36,369 bases of DNA, taken from the NCBI GenBank assembly GCA_964451415.1, contig CAYVHU010000020.1, positions 1 to 36,369 on the forward strand. Reading direction: 5' to 3'. Position 1 is the stretch's first letter; each line of letters opens with the position of its first letter. Made by a program: the position numbers and the translations under genes. Below the pieces are notes generated by a model. That model saw only the letters and a program-made list of their open reading frames with translations, ran no database searches and was not told the DNA's origin. This document shows, in pieces, positions 14,567 to 20,966 of this stretch. This DNA is from CAYVHU01 sp964451415. Its GTDB lineage: Bacteria > Pseudomonadota > Alphaproteobacteria > Rhodospirillales > Magnetovibrionaceae.

Positions 14567-15025
14567 ATGATTACATGTGCGACTTGTCCCGGTTCGACGC
14601 TTTGCTCGGGGATGAATTTGTATCAAGTCCTGGTCAGGGTCTTCGATCTTTATTCAGCCGGCGTGACAAACAAGCTTGATATCCTGTTTGCCTTGAGTGA
14701 CGAAGACGAGGCGATCTTGGAGCGTTACACCGTGAACATTTCACATTCTTGCTGGTCCAAGGCGGCGCTGTTGAGCATCGTCGAGGTGATTGCGCGTCTC
14801 GATACGACGGACATGGAGCCGAAAGCGTTTCAGGAACGTGTTTTTGCCGTCATGCGTACGGCGCGCGAGGCCTTCGGTGCGTTTCCCTGGAATCTTTCTT
14901 CGTTGGCGGATCAAGCCGTCGATATGTACGACCTGATCCGTGAACGCTGTCCGGATACCGCCCTGTGCGATCACATGAAGAAGCGGAATTTTATCAAAAC
15001 GTGCATCGAGATCTCCTATGGCTGA
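14567..15025 (+). CDS. Unknown cysteine-containing protein
   Basis: A 152-residue protein not recognised. From ATG 14567 it begins MITCATCPGSTLCSG, with three cysteines in ten residues (CxxCxxxxxC), and has further Cys in HSCWSK, ERCPDTALCDH and KTCIE. The rest is largely helical (LYQVLVRVFDLYSA, ALLSIVEVIARLD, AFQERVFAVMRTAREAF). The cysteine pattern could bind zinc or an Fe-S cluster, but there is no known motif to confirm it. AAAGGG 6-11 bases upstream supports this ATG; the frame is open back to a GTG at 14477, adding 30 residues. It stands alone on the plus strand between minus-strand genes. Confidence 0.6.
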   Translation: MITCATCPGSTLCSGMNLYQVLVRVFDLYSAGVTNKLDILFALSDEDEAILERYTVNISHSCWSKAALLSIVEVIARLDTTDMEPKAFQERVFAVMRTAREAFGAFPWNLSSLADQAVDMYDLIRERCPDTALCDHMKKRNFIKTCIEISYG

Positions 15026-15047
15026 GCCTTCGTGCCCATCACACCCA

Positions 15048-15485
15048 TCACGCCGCGTAGGCCTCCTTGGCCTCGCGTGCGGCGCGCGCGTCTTCGGCTG
15101 AATAGGCCTTGCCCGACCATAACATTTCGTAGGCGATTTCCTCGTTGCCGTTCTCACACAGTTCCAGAACCTTTTCGAACAACGGTTGGAACGTTGCGCT
15201 CTTGTGCGATTGCTCGTGTTCTTCGAAGGATCGCCAGAAGGTGACAACCAATGCTTCCTTGCCCTTTAAGGGGCTGCTTACGGCCTGTCCGAGGGACCTG
15301 CCGGCGTTGGAGACAATGCCGGAATTGAGCAGTACCAGCCCGCCCAGAAATCCCGTCTCGGAATGATAGGTTTTGACATTTTCACACAAGGCGGCGACGC
15401 GCTCTTGAAGGGTGTCCACATCGTATTCGGGTTTCAAAATGACGCGGTTTACGGTTACGACGCCATCGTTTTGTATGTCGATCAT
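15048..15485 (-). CDS. ABM (antibiotic biosynthesis monooxygenase-like) domain protein
   Basis: A 145-residue protein. The segment VTVNRVILKPEYDVDTLQERVAAL, a middle strand, and VVTFWRSFEEHEQSHKSATFQPLFEKV follow the dimeric alpha/beta-barrel pattern of ABM-domain proteins. The W-x-S-x-E-E-H-E-x-S-H stretch is the usual signature. Some members are haem-degrading monooxygenases (IsdG-like), others oxidise quinols or have unknown roles. The ATG at 15485 has GAAGGAGA 8-15 bases upstream. A strong IscR-type operator lies 63-87 bp upstream, which suggests control by iron or Fe-S status and fits an iron or haem-linked role. Function remains inferred. Confidence 0.65.
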   Translation of the reverse strand: MIDIQNDGVVTVNRVILKPEYDVDTLQERVAALCENVKTYHSETGFLGGLVLLNSGIVSNAGRSLGQAVSSPLKGKEALVVTFWRSFEEHEQSHKSATFQPLFEKVLELCENGNEEIAYEMLWSGKAYSAEDARAAREAKEAYAA

Positions 15486-15547
15486 GGTTGTGTCTCCTTC
15501 TCTCATCCCGTGCATATTATGTTTTTCTAATGTTGTCTTAGATGTGT

Positions 15548-15572
15548 ATACTAAACTAAATTAGTCAAGTAT
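15548..15572 (-). promoter_or_regulatory. IscR (Rrf2)-type operator
   Basis: Read on the minus strand the 25-bp site begins ATACTTGACTAATTT and ends AGTTTAGTAT. Compared with the E. coli IscR type 1 consensus (ATASYTGACT, RWWWY, AGTCRRSTAT) it matches at 23 of 25 positions by eye. It is an imperfect palindrome centred at 15560, upstream of the ABM-domain gene. The regulator itself is not in this window. Confidence 0.65.
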
Positions 15573-15593
15573 TAAATCCGAGTCCGAGTCGAG

Positions 15594-15618
15594 AAAACGC
15601 AACGTTGCCATGCGTTTT
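15594..15618 (-). terminator. Probable terminator after small minus-strand gene
   Basis: AAAACGCA (15594-15601) and TGCGTTTT (15611-15618) form a perfect 8-bp stem with a 9-nt loop, ten bases past the stop of the 83-residue protein gene. The stem is A/T-tailed on both sides, so it could end transcription either way. It would insulate the IscR-type promoter that follows. Confidence 0.55.
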
Positions 15619-15628
15619 TACGGTGAAA

Positions 15629-15880
15629 TTAGTCGTGATGGAGAATGGTAAGGTAAGCGATTAAGGCTTCGCGCGGTGTAATGCCCGCCTTTCTGGCTGC
15701 GGCATGAAGAGCTTCGGGTTCCGGCATTTGCGGGGCGAACGCCAATCCCGCCGCCTGAACGTGATCGATCATATTCAGTGCGTTGCGTAAAGGATTAGAA
15801 AGCGGATCCGCATCGGAGGAGGCCTTGGGGGGAGAGGCCTGCACGAGATGGTCTTGCGAGGGAGGGGATGAGGTCGCCAT
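15629..15880 (-). CDS. Small unknown protein (83 residues)
   Basis: The predicted protein has a low-complexity, Ser/Pro-rich start (MATSSPPSQDHLVQASPPKA) and a more ordered C-terminal half with a helix pair (EPEALHAAARKAGITPREALIAYLTILH). The latter resembles a small helical regulatory or binding domain, but I do not recognise a family. The ATG at 15880 is chosen because AAGGAA lies 8-13 bases upstream; a GTG at 15898 is in frame. A terminator-like hairpin follows the stop. No cofactor or membrane signal is visible. Confidence 0.55.
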   Translation of the reverse strand: MATSSPPSQDHLVQASPPKASSDADPLSNPLRNALNMIDHVQAAGLAFAPQMPEPEALHAAARKAGITPREALIAYLTILHHD

Positions 15881-16134
15881 CACGATTTCCTTATGCACGA
15901 TCCGCTTTCGTTTAAATCAACGCAAGTGGCGTGCCAATTTTCTAGAATCGAGACAATGCTTTGTTATTTCAGGATATTGAAAAATGAGAGGGGGAGAACT
16001 CACCGTTTTACGTGCCGCAAAACATGACCGCATATGCAAATCGGCAAGACAATTTGCGTTATGCGAATGCTCGATGCGCAAATCGCAGCGAAACGGCGTT
16101 TCTTCGTACGACGCAAGCTGATAGGTTGGCCGCC

Positions 16135-17205
16135 ATGAGCCTGTTTACAGATGATTGGTATCGTTTTTTCTGGCCGTTGGTCCGTCGAATTGATCCGGAA
16201 ACCGCCCACAACCTGGCGATCTGGGCGTTGCAGCGTGGCCTGCTTCCCAAGCCTCGCGTTGTAAATGCGTCGGTGTTGCATCAGTCCTTGTGGGGAATGG
16301 ATTTTCCCAATCCCGTGGGCCTGGCGGCAGGCTTCGATAAGGATGCGCGGGTCTTTGCCGCGATGCTGGCGCAGGGGTTCGGTTTTGTCGAGGTCGGCTC
16401 CGTCACCCCCAAGGCGCAACCGGGCAATGCAAAGCCGCGCCTTTTCCGCCTGGAAGAGGATCGTGCGGTGATCAACCGCATGGGGTTCAATTCCGAAGGC
16501 CATCTTGCGGCTGCGGCACGGCTGAAAAATCGTGTGCGAACCGGGGGCGTCGTTGGGGTCAATCTGGGCAAGAACAAAACGACGCAAGACGGTGCCGCGG
16601 ATTATGAGGCGGGAGCGCGGCGTTTCGGGGCACTGGCGGATTTTCTCGTGATCAATGTTTCATCGCCCAATACGCCGGGTCTGCGCGCCCTTCAAGGCGC
16701 GAAAGCGCTGGAGGATGTGCTGAGCCGCACCCAGGCCGCCTTGCGTGAGGCCGTCGGGGAAGAGGCGCCTCCGTTATTGTTGAAAATCGCCCCCGATTTA
16801 AGCGATGAGGATAAAGCGGATATCGCGCATGTAAGCCTTAAGAGCGGCATCGACGGTTTGATCGTGACCAACACCACCGTAGAGCGTCCACAAAGCTTGA
16901 AGTCTGCGTTTAAGGGCGAAGGCGGCGGGTTGAGCGGACGACCACTACTTGCGCCGTCAACCCGCGTTTTGCAAGAAATGTTCGCCGCCACCGCCGGAAA
17001 AATGACCTTGATCGGTGTCGGTGGAATTCATGATGGACGCACAGCCTACCAAAAAATACGCGCGGGCGCGTCCTTGGTGGAACTGTATTCCGCCATGGTT
17101 TACCGAGGTCCGGGCGTGGCGGCGCGCGTCAATGTCGAATTGGCCGCATTGTTGAAAGCCGACGGATTTTCCGCGATTTCCGAGGCGGTGGGACAAGGAA
17201 TATGA
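16135..17205 (+). CDS. pyrD: Dihydroorotate dehydrogenase (quinone), class 2
   Basis: A 356-residue membrane-associated flavoenzyme that oxidises dihydroorotate to orotate with ubiquinone, step four of pyrimidine synthesis. The N-terminal helices (DDWYRFFWPLVRRIDPETAHNLAIWAL) are the class 2 membrane-docking extension. Family motifs follow: NPVGLAAGFDKDA, FVEVGSVTPKAQPGN, the active-site region INVSSPNTPGLR with the class 2 catalytic serine, LLLKIAPDLS, and GVGGIHDGRTAYQKIRAGASLVELYSA for FMN phosphate. I chose ATG 16135 since it gives the usual class 2 start; the open frame extends to 16012 with no family resemblance. Its stop abuts that of nadK, convergent with no gap. Confidence 0.96.
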   Translation: MSLFTDDWYRFFWPLVRRIDPETAHNLAIWALQRGLLPKPRVVNASVLHQSLWGMDFPNPVGLAAGFDKDARVFAAMLAQGFGFVEVGSVTPKAQPGNAKPRLFRLEEDRAVINRMGFNSEGHLAAAARLKNRVRTGGVVGVNLGKNKTTQDGAADYEAGARRFGALADFLVINVSSPNTPGLRALQGAKALEDVLSRTQAALREAVGEEAPPLLLKIAPDLSDEDKADIAHVSLKSGIDGLIVTNTTVERPQSLKSAFKGEGGGLSGRPLLAPSTRVLQEMFAATAGKMTLIGVGGIHDGRTAYQKIRAGASLVELYSAMVYRGPGVAARVNVELAALLKADGFSAISEAVGQGI

Positions 17206-17973
17206 CTAAACCAGAAACTGTTCGCGCACGATGCGTTCTTCCAGATTGTGTTCCGGGTCGAACAGCAACACCGGGGCGAGGGAACGGTCTTCCATGACCT
17301 CGACGGTCTTGATGCGGCGCACCTCGGTGTTGTCCGCAACCGCGCTGACCGGGCGCTCAAGCGGATCCAGGACTTCGAACTTCACTTTGGCGTCACCCGA
17401 CAGCAGCGCACCGCGCCATTGACGGGGGCGAAACGCGCTGATCGGCGTCAATGCCAGAAGGTCCGCCCCTAGCGGGATGATGGGGCCGTGGGCGGACAGG
17501 TTGTAAGCGGTGCTGCCTGCTGGTGTTGCGATGAGGGCGCCATCACAGATCATTTCCTTCATGCGGACCTGACCATCGACGCTGATGCGCAATTTGGCGG
17601 CCAAGCGGGTTTGGCGTAACAAGGACACCTCGTTAATCGCCAGGGCCTTGTATTTTTCGCCCTTGGTGTCGACGGCGGTCATGCGTAAGGGATGCAAGGC
17701 GATGGGCTCTGCGCGTTCCAGGCGTTTCAACAGCCCCGTTTCCTTGTAGACGTTCATCATGAAGCCCACCGAGCCCCGGTTCATGCCGAAGATGGGAATG
17801 TTGCGGTGCAGGTATTTGTGTACCGTATGCAGCATGAAGCCGTCGCCGCCCAGCGCGACGATCACGTCGGCCTTGCCTGGGGAGACGGTTTTATAGCGTT
17901 TCTTGAGCCGGACAAGGGCATCTTGCGCCGCTTTCTGACGGGCGGCGGTAAAGGCGATAGAGGTGAATTTCAT
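17206..17973 (-). CDS. nadK: NAD kinase
   Basis: A 255-residue cytosolic kinase making NADP+ from NAD+ and ATP or polyphosphate. The GGDG motif is at residues 42-45 (VALGGDGFMLH). It is followed by FGMNRGSVGFMMN, the NE/D-type ribose-binding segment LAINEVSLLRQ, and the glycine-rich GALIATPAGSTAYNLSAHGPI, all diagnostic. The ATG at 17973 is preferred; a GTG at 17982 is in frame. Length is at the short end, as usual for alphaproteobacterial NadK. It converges with pyrD: the stop codons are adjacent, so any terminator must lie within coding sequence. Confidence 0.95.
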   Translation of the reverse strand: MKFTSIAFTAARQKAAQDALVRLKKRYKTVSPGKADVIVALGGDGFMLHTVHKYLHRNIPIFGMNRGSVGFMMNVYKETGLLKRLERAEPIALHPLRMTAVDTKGEKYKALAINEVSLLRQTRLAAKLRISVDGQVRMKEMICDGALIATPAGSTAYNLSAHGPIIPLGADLLALTPISAFRPRQWRGALLSGDAKVKFEVLDPLERPVSAVADNTEVRRIKTVEVMEDRSLAPVLLFDPEHNLEERIVREQFLV

Positions 17974-18087
17974 ATGGCTCACACCGGGCTGTAACAGGCT
18001 GTAAGGTTTTTAATAGTCGATCAAAAAAACCGAGTGATTCCAATGTATCGCGATTTTAGTGTTTGTGTCCCGGAAAAGCTCACTATG

Positions 18088-18453
18088 TTATTCTCCGCCG
18101 CCGTGTTTATTCCGCCTTTCGGAAAACACCTCAAGCAATCTGAGCGCCGTCTCAATGTCTTCGTCACAGAGCGGTTCAAGTGCTTTGTGCAATCTACATT
18201 CGATCTCGTAGGACCGCACGAATGCGACGCTCTTCCTGTCGTTTCTTTCAAAAAACGAACTGAGTGAAATATGCAGTCCTTTGGAAATCCGCTCAAGGGT
18301 GTCGAGGCTTGGAAGAAACTTGCCGCGTTCGATATTGGAGACGGTCTCAGGCGTGCGTTCAATCATCTCCGCGAGCGTTTCTTGCGTTATATCTTGCGCG
18401 TTACGCAAGTTCCGTAATCGCAGCCCAATAATACGTTTCAAATCATGGTTCAT
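18088..18453 (-). CDS. XRE-family helix-turn-helix regulator
   Basis: A 121-residue DNA-binding protein. The N-terminal Cro/C1-type HTH is clear: GLRLRNLRNAQDITQETLAEMI, TPETVSNIERGKFLPSLDTLERISKGL. The C-terminal 50 residues (IECRLHKALEPLCDEDIETALRLLEVF) form helices probably used for dimer contact. It is divergent from the beta-barrel gene at 18582 with 128 bp between, which holds a small palindrome and spaced direct repeats. Control of itself and of the barrel gene is a reasonable inference. The base composition of this pair is lower in GC than the neighbours, which hints at transfer. Confidence 0.9.
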   Translation of the reverse strand: MNHDLKRIIGLRLRNLRNAQDITQETLAEMIERTPETVSNIERGKFLPSLDTLERISKGLHISLSSFFERNDRKSVAFVRSYEIECRLHKALEPLCDEDIETALRLLEVFSERRNKHGGGE

Positions 18454-18459
18454 TTCTCA

Positions 18460-18474
18460 CGAAGTTTGACTTCG
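18460..18474. promoter_or_regulatory. Palindrome next to XRE regulator gene
   Basis: CGAAG-TTTGA-CTTCG is a perfect 5-bp inverted repeat with a 5-nt centre, seven bases upstream of the regulator's ATG. In the same spacer the octamer TTTCGTAT occurs at 18501-18508 and again at 18534-18541, 33 bp apart (three helical turns). Either could be the operator of the XRE protein. Confidence 0.4.
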
Positions 18475-18581
18475 ATTTTCGACGTTGACCACGTAATGTA
18501 TTTCGTATATCAATGAGCATAGATTGAAATAAATTTCGTATTTTGAGTTGCATTTATGCCAAATGAGAGAGGGCTGAAGAC

Positions 18582-19238
18582 ATGAACACGCAGTTTGCAC
18601 GGCGCACCGTAGCGTTGATCGGTATTGCCGCGGCATCGTATGGATTTACTGGGTCAGCTCAGGCTAAAGGGACAGCATTTTATACAACCCTTAATTTAGG
18701 ACTGACGCATGCGCCCGACGTTAAAGACAGCCTGAATGTGACAACCAAGTTAAATAATGGGATGGGTGTTTCCGCAGCCTTGGGATACAGGTATGGGGAA
18801 AATATGAGGGCTGAAGCCGAGGTCCTTTATGGAAAAAACTCAGTCGATACTCTTACAGATACAGCAGTTAATGGCGGCAATTCCGAGAATGCTGGGGGAC
18901 GTGTCAGTACCTTGGCCCTCATGGCAAACGGCTACTATGACTTCAAGACGAATACGGCCATCGTGCCCTACGTTGGGGCTGGCATTGGCGTCGCCAAGAT
19001 CTCTGTGAATGACGTGTCGGCTCCCGGATTTACCGTTACGAACGATTCTGACAACGTGCTGGCATGGCAATTTAAAGCGGGTGTGTCATATCCTGTGTCA
19101 AAAAGAACAGATGTGACCTTTGGCTACCGATTCTTTGATACAAGGAGGTTGTCTCTGGTGTCAGACGACGGTACGCGCTTCACGTCAGATGGAGCGCGCA
19201 TTCATTCCCTCGAAATCGGACTTCGCTACGGGTTTTAG
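18582..19238 (+). CDS. Outer-membrane beta-barrel protein (OmpA-like/porin family)
   Basis: A 218-residue protein with a signal peptide (TVALIGIAAASYGFTGSAQA, cut before KGTAFY). The mature part alternates polar and hydrophobic residues as in an eight-strand barrel: TAFYTTLNLGLTHA, GMGVSAALGYRYGENMRAEAEVLYGK, ALMANGYYDFKTNTAIVPYVGAGIGVAKI, WQFKAGVSYPVSKRTDVTFGYRFFDT and SLEIGLRYGF. It ends in phenylalanine, as outer-membrane proteins do for BAM recognition. A GAGAGAGGG site precedes the ATG. The gene is AT-richer than its neighbours. Ligand or role unknown; adhesion, serum-resistance or surface-antigen proteins of this family are possible. Confidence 0.85.
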   Translation: MNTQFARRTVALIGIAAASYGFTGSAQAKGTAFYTTLNLGLTHAPDVKDSLNVTTKLNNGMGVSAALGYRYGENMRAEAEVLYGKNSVDTLTDTAVNGGNSENAGGRVSTLALMANGYYDFKTNTAIVPYVGAGIGVAKISVNDVSAPGFTVTNDSDNVLAWQFKAGVSYPVSKRTDVTFGYRFFDTRRLSLVSDDGTRFTSDGARIHSLEIGLRYGF

Positions 19239-19280
19239 GATAGCCTGAACAAACAACGGAGGGGGTGCGTCGACGCCCTG

Positions 19281-19789
19281 TTACAAGCCACCATCGCGTA
19301 TCGCCCAGACGAAAAACGCGACGATTTTTGCCCACGCCGACGGCGCTCTTGTGCAGATAGAGCGCCCATGCCCACTCTGGAATATACATGCTGGTGGTCG
19401 AAGACCAATAGACCTCTTCGGTCCGCGTGAAGGGGTGTTCAGGCGGGAGCGCGGGGGTGTGACGTGCGCAATCGACCAGGGATTCAAGTTCGTTGATATT
19501 GGGCAGACGCCACGTGTCGGATGTTTCTCTATTGAGCCGGGCAACGGTGCGCAGGGCCTCTTCCCAGCCCATCGCGCGGCCTTCAAAAATGGTGTCCTTG
19601 CGCCATTCCAGCCTCGTCAGCCGGTCGATGACGGTGGTGTCACGCACTTCAAAACGGGGCGGGCCAGGGCACGCCCTTTTGCAGTTCGCCGTCCTGGGCG
19701 CTTTGCGCACACGAAATCGTCGCCCCGTTTTCATCGTGGCATGTGATCTGCCCGGTTTGCAGACACGGGGTCGTTTTCGTTCGGGTCAT
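19281..19789 (-). pseudogene. DUF1566 (Lcl C-terminal-like) gene broken by two frameshifts
   Basis: Three reading frames must be joined to rebuild one DUF1566 protein. From ATG 19789, one base past the moaA stop, the first frame reads QTGQITCHDENGATISCA and GELQKGVPWPAP, then hits a stop. The next frame resumes with RFEVRDTTVIDRLTRLEW, WRLPNINELESLVDCA and VYWSSTTSMYIPEWAWALYL. Near a run of five A (19312-19316, plus strand) it leaves the family pattern, while the other frame continues as FVWAIRDGGL and stops at 19281. The first shift is near the C-run at 19655-19660. Without the shifts the gene would end at 19281 and not overlap the barrel gene. Either a recent pseudogene or sequencing error at homopolymers. 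Confidence 0.8.
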
Positions 19790-19790
19790 T

Positions 19791-20780
19791 CTAACCGCCG
19801 GTTACGTTCATATGGCGTTTGAGTGTGGGGCCGCCCGCGCCCGGGGCAATGACGAAATCGTGCCCTTTGGGTTTGCGGGCGAGGGCCTGGTCGATGGCCG
19901 CGTTGAGACGTTTGAGCGAGGAATCGGCGCGTAAGGCCTCCCTTAAGTCGAGCGAACCGTCTTGCCCCAGGCACATGTACAACGTGCCCGTGCAGGTTAG
20001 GCGCATACGGTTGCAGGTATCGCAGAAATGATTGCTCAACGGGGTGATGAAGCCCAGTTTCTGTCCGGTTTCGCGAACATCGACGTAATGCGCCGGCCCC
20101 CCGGAGTTCGCGGTGCTGGGGCTCAGAGTCCAATCTTGAGCCAGACGTGCGCGGACCTCTTCCAGGCTCAGGTAATGCGCCGTGCGGTCACCGCCGATAT
20201 CTCCCAGCGGCATGGTCTCGATCAAGGTCAGGTCGAATTTTTTCTCTCCGCACCAGCGCACCATGGCGCTTAATTCGTTCTCGTTGAAATCCTTCAGCGC
20301 CACGGTGTTGATCTTGACCTTGAGGCCCGCTTGCGCGGCGGCCTCCAGGCCCTTCAGCACCTGAGACAATTTGTCGCGCCGCGTGATGGCGGTGAATTTG
20401 TCTTCGTCCAAGGTATCCAAGGAAACGTTGATGCGCGCCACCCCCAGTGCCTTCAGATCGTGCGCATAGGCGGCCAGCTGGGTGGCGTTGGTGGTGAGGG
20501 TGAGTTCGTGCAGGGCCCCTGTTTTCAAATGGCGAGATAAATTTTTGATCAACGTCATTACGCCTTTGCGGACAAAGGGCTCGCCACCGGTGAGACGCAG
20601 CTTGGTCACGCCGCGTTCAATGAAAGTCGTACAGACCCGGTCCAACTCCTCAAGGGATAAAAGGTCCCCGCGCGCAACGAAGTCCATGCTTTCGGGCATG
20701 CAGTAGAAACAGCGCAAGTCGCAACGATCGGTGAGCGATACGCGCAGATAAGTAATGGGTCGTCCAAAGCTGTCTTGCAT
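19791..20780 (-). CDS. moaA: GTP 3',8-cyclase MoaA (molybdenum cofactor)
   Basis: A 329-residue radical-SAM enzyme that converts GTP to 3',8-cyclo-GTP, the first step of molybdopterin synthesis. The N-terminal cluster motif is CDLRCFYC (CxxxCxxC) after GRPITYLRVSLTDR. The second, substrate-binding cluster is in FCDTCNRMRLTCTGTLYMCL. The C-terminus ends in GG, as needed by the family. Other matches are LTGGEPFVRKGV and RINVSLDTLDEDKF. The ATG at 20780 gives the standard start; no good ribosome site lies just upstream, although GAAGGAGG occurs about 50 bases before it. No other Mo-cofactor gene is in the window. Confidence 0.96.
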   Translation of the reverse strand: MQDSFGRPITYLRVSLTDRCDLRCFYCMPESMDFVARGDLLSLEELDRVCTTFIERGVTKLRLTGGEPFVRKGVMTLIKNLSRHLKTGALHELTLTTNATQLAAYAHDLKALGVARINVSLDTLDEDKFTAITRRDKLSQVLKGLEAAAQAGLKVKINTVALKDFNENELSAMVRWCGEKKFDLTLIETMPLGDIGGDRTAHYLSLEEVRARLAQDWTLSPSTANSGGPAHYVDVRETGQKLGFITPLSNHFCDTCNRMRLTCTGTLYMCLGQDGSLDLREALRADSSLKRLNAAIDQALARKPKGHDFVIAPGAGGPTLKRHMNVTGG

Positions 20781-20966
20781 AATCCGTAGCAGAAGGTCCG
20801 TTTCAGGGGGGGCGTCGTTTTACCGTCCTCCTTCATATATAATGATCTGTGAAACGGAAACCATTATTGCCCGATGACGCGCTACGTTTCTTCGGCCATA
20901 TTAGGGTTCAGACTCATTTCGCGGTGCGTGCATCGTGGGTTTGGTGATTAAAAGAGGGTGTCTTCC

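Noticed and set aside
19180..19280. C-terminal extension of the DUF1566 frame into the barrel gene
   Set aside because: After the A-run at 19312-19316 this frame loses family similarity, while the adjacent frame keeps it and stops at 19281. The extension is a frameshift product.
20781..20836. Possible upstream extension or leader ORF of moaA with GAAGGAGG
   Set aside because: The frame that contains the strong purine block is not the moaA frame, which meets a stop (TAA) just after it. ATG 20780 gives the full conserved MoaA N-terminus.
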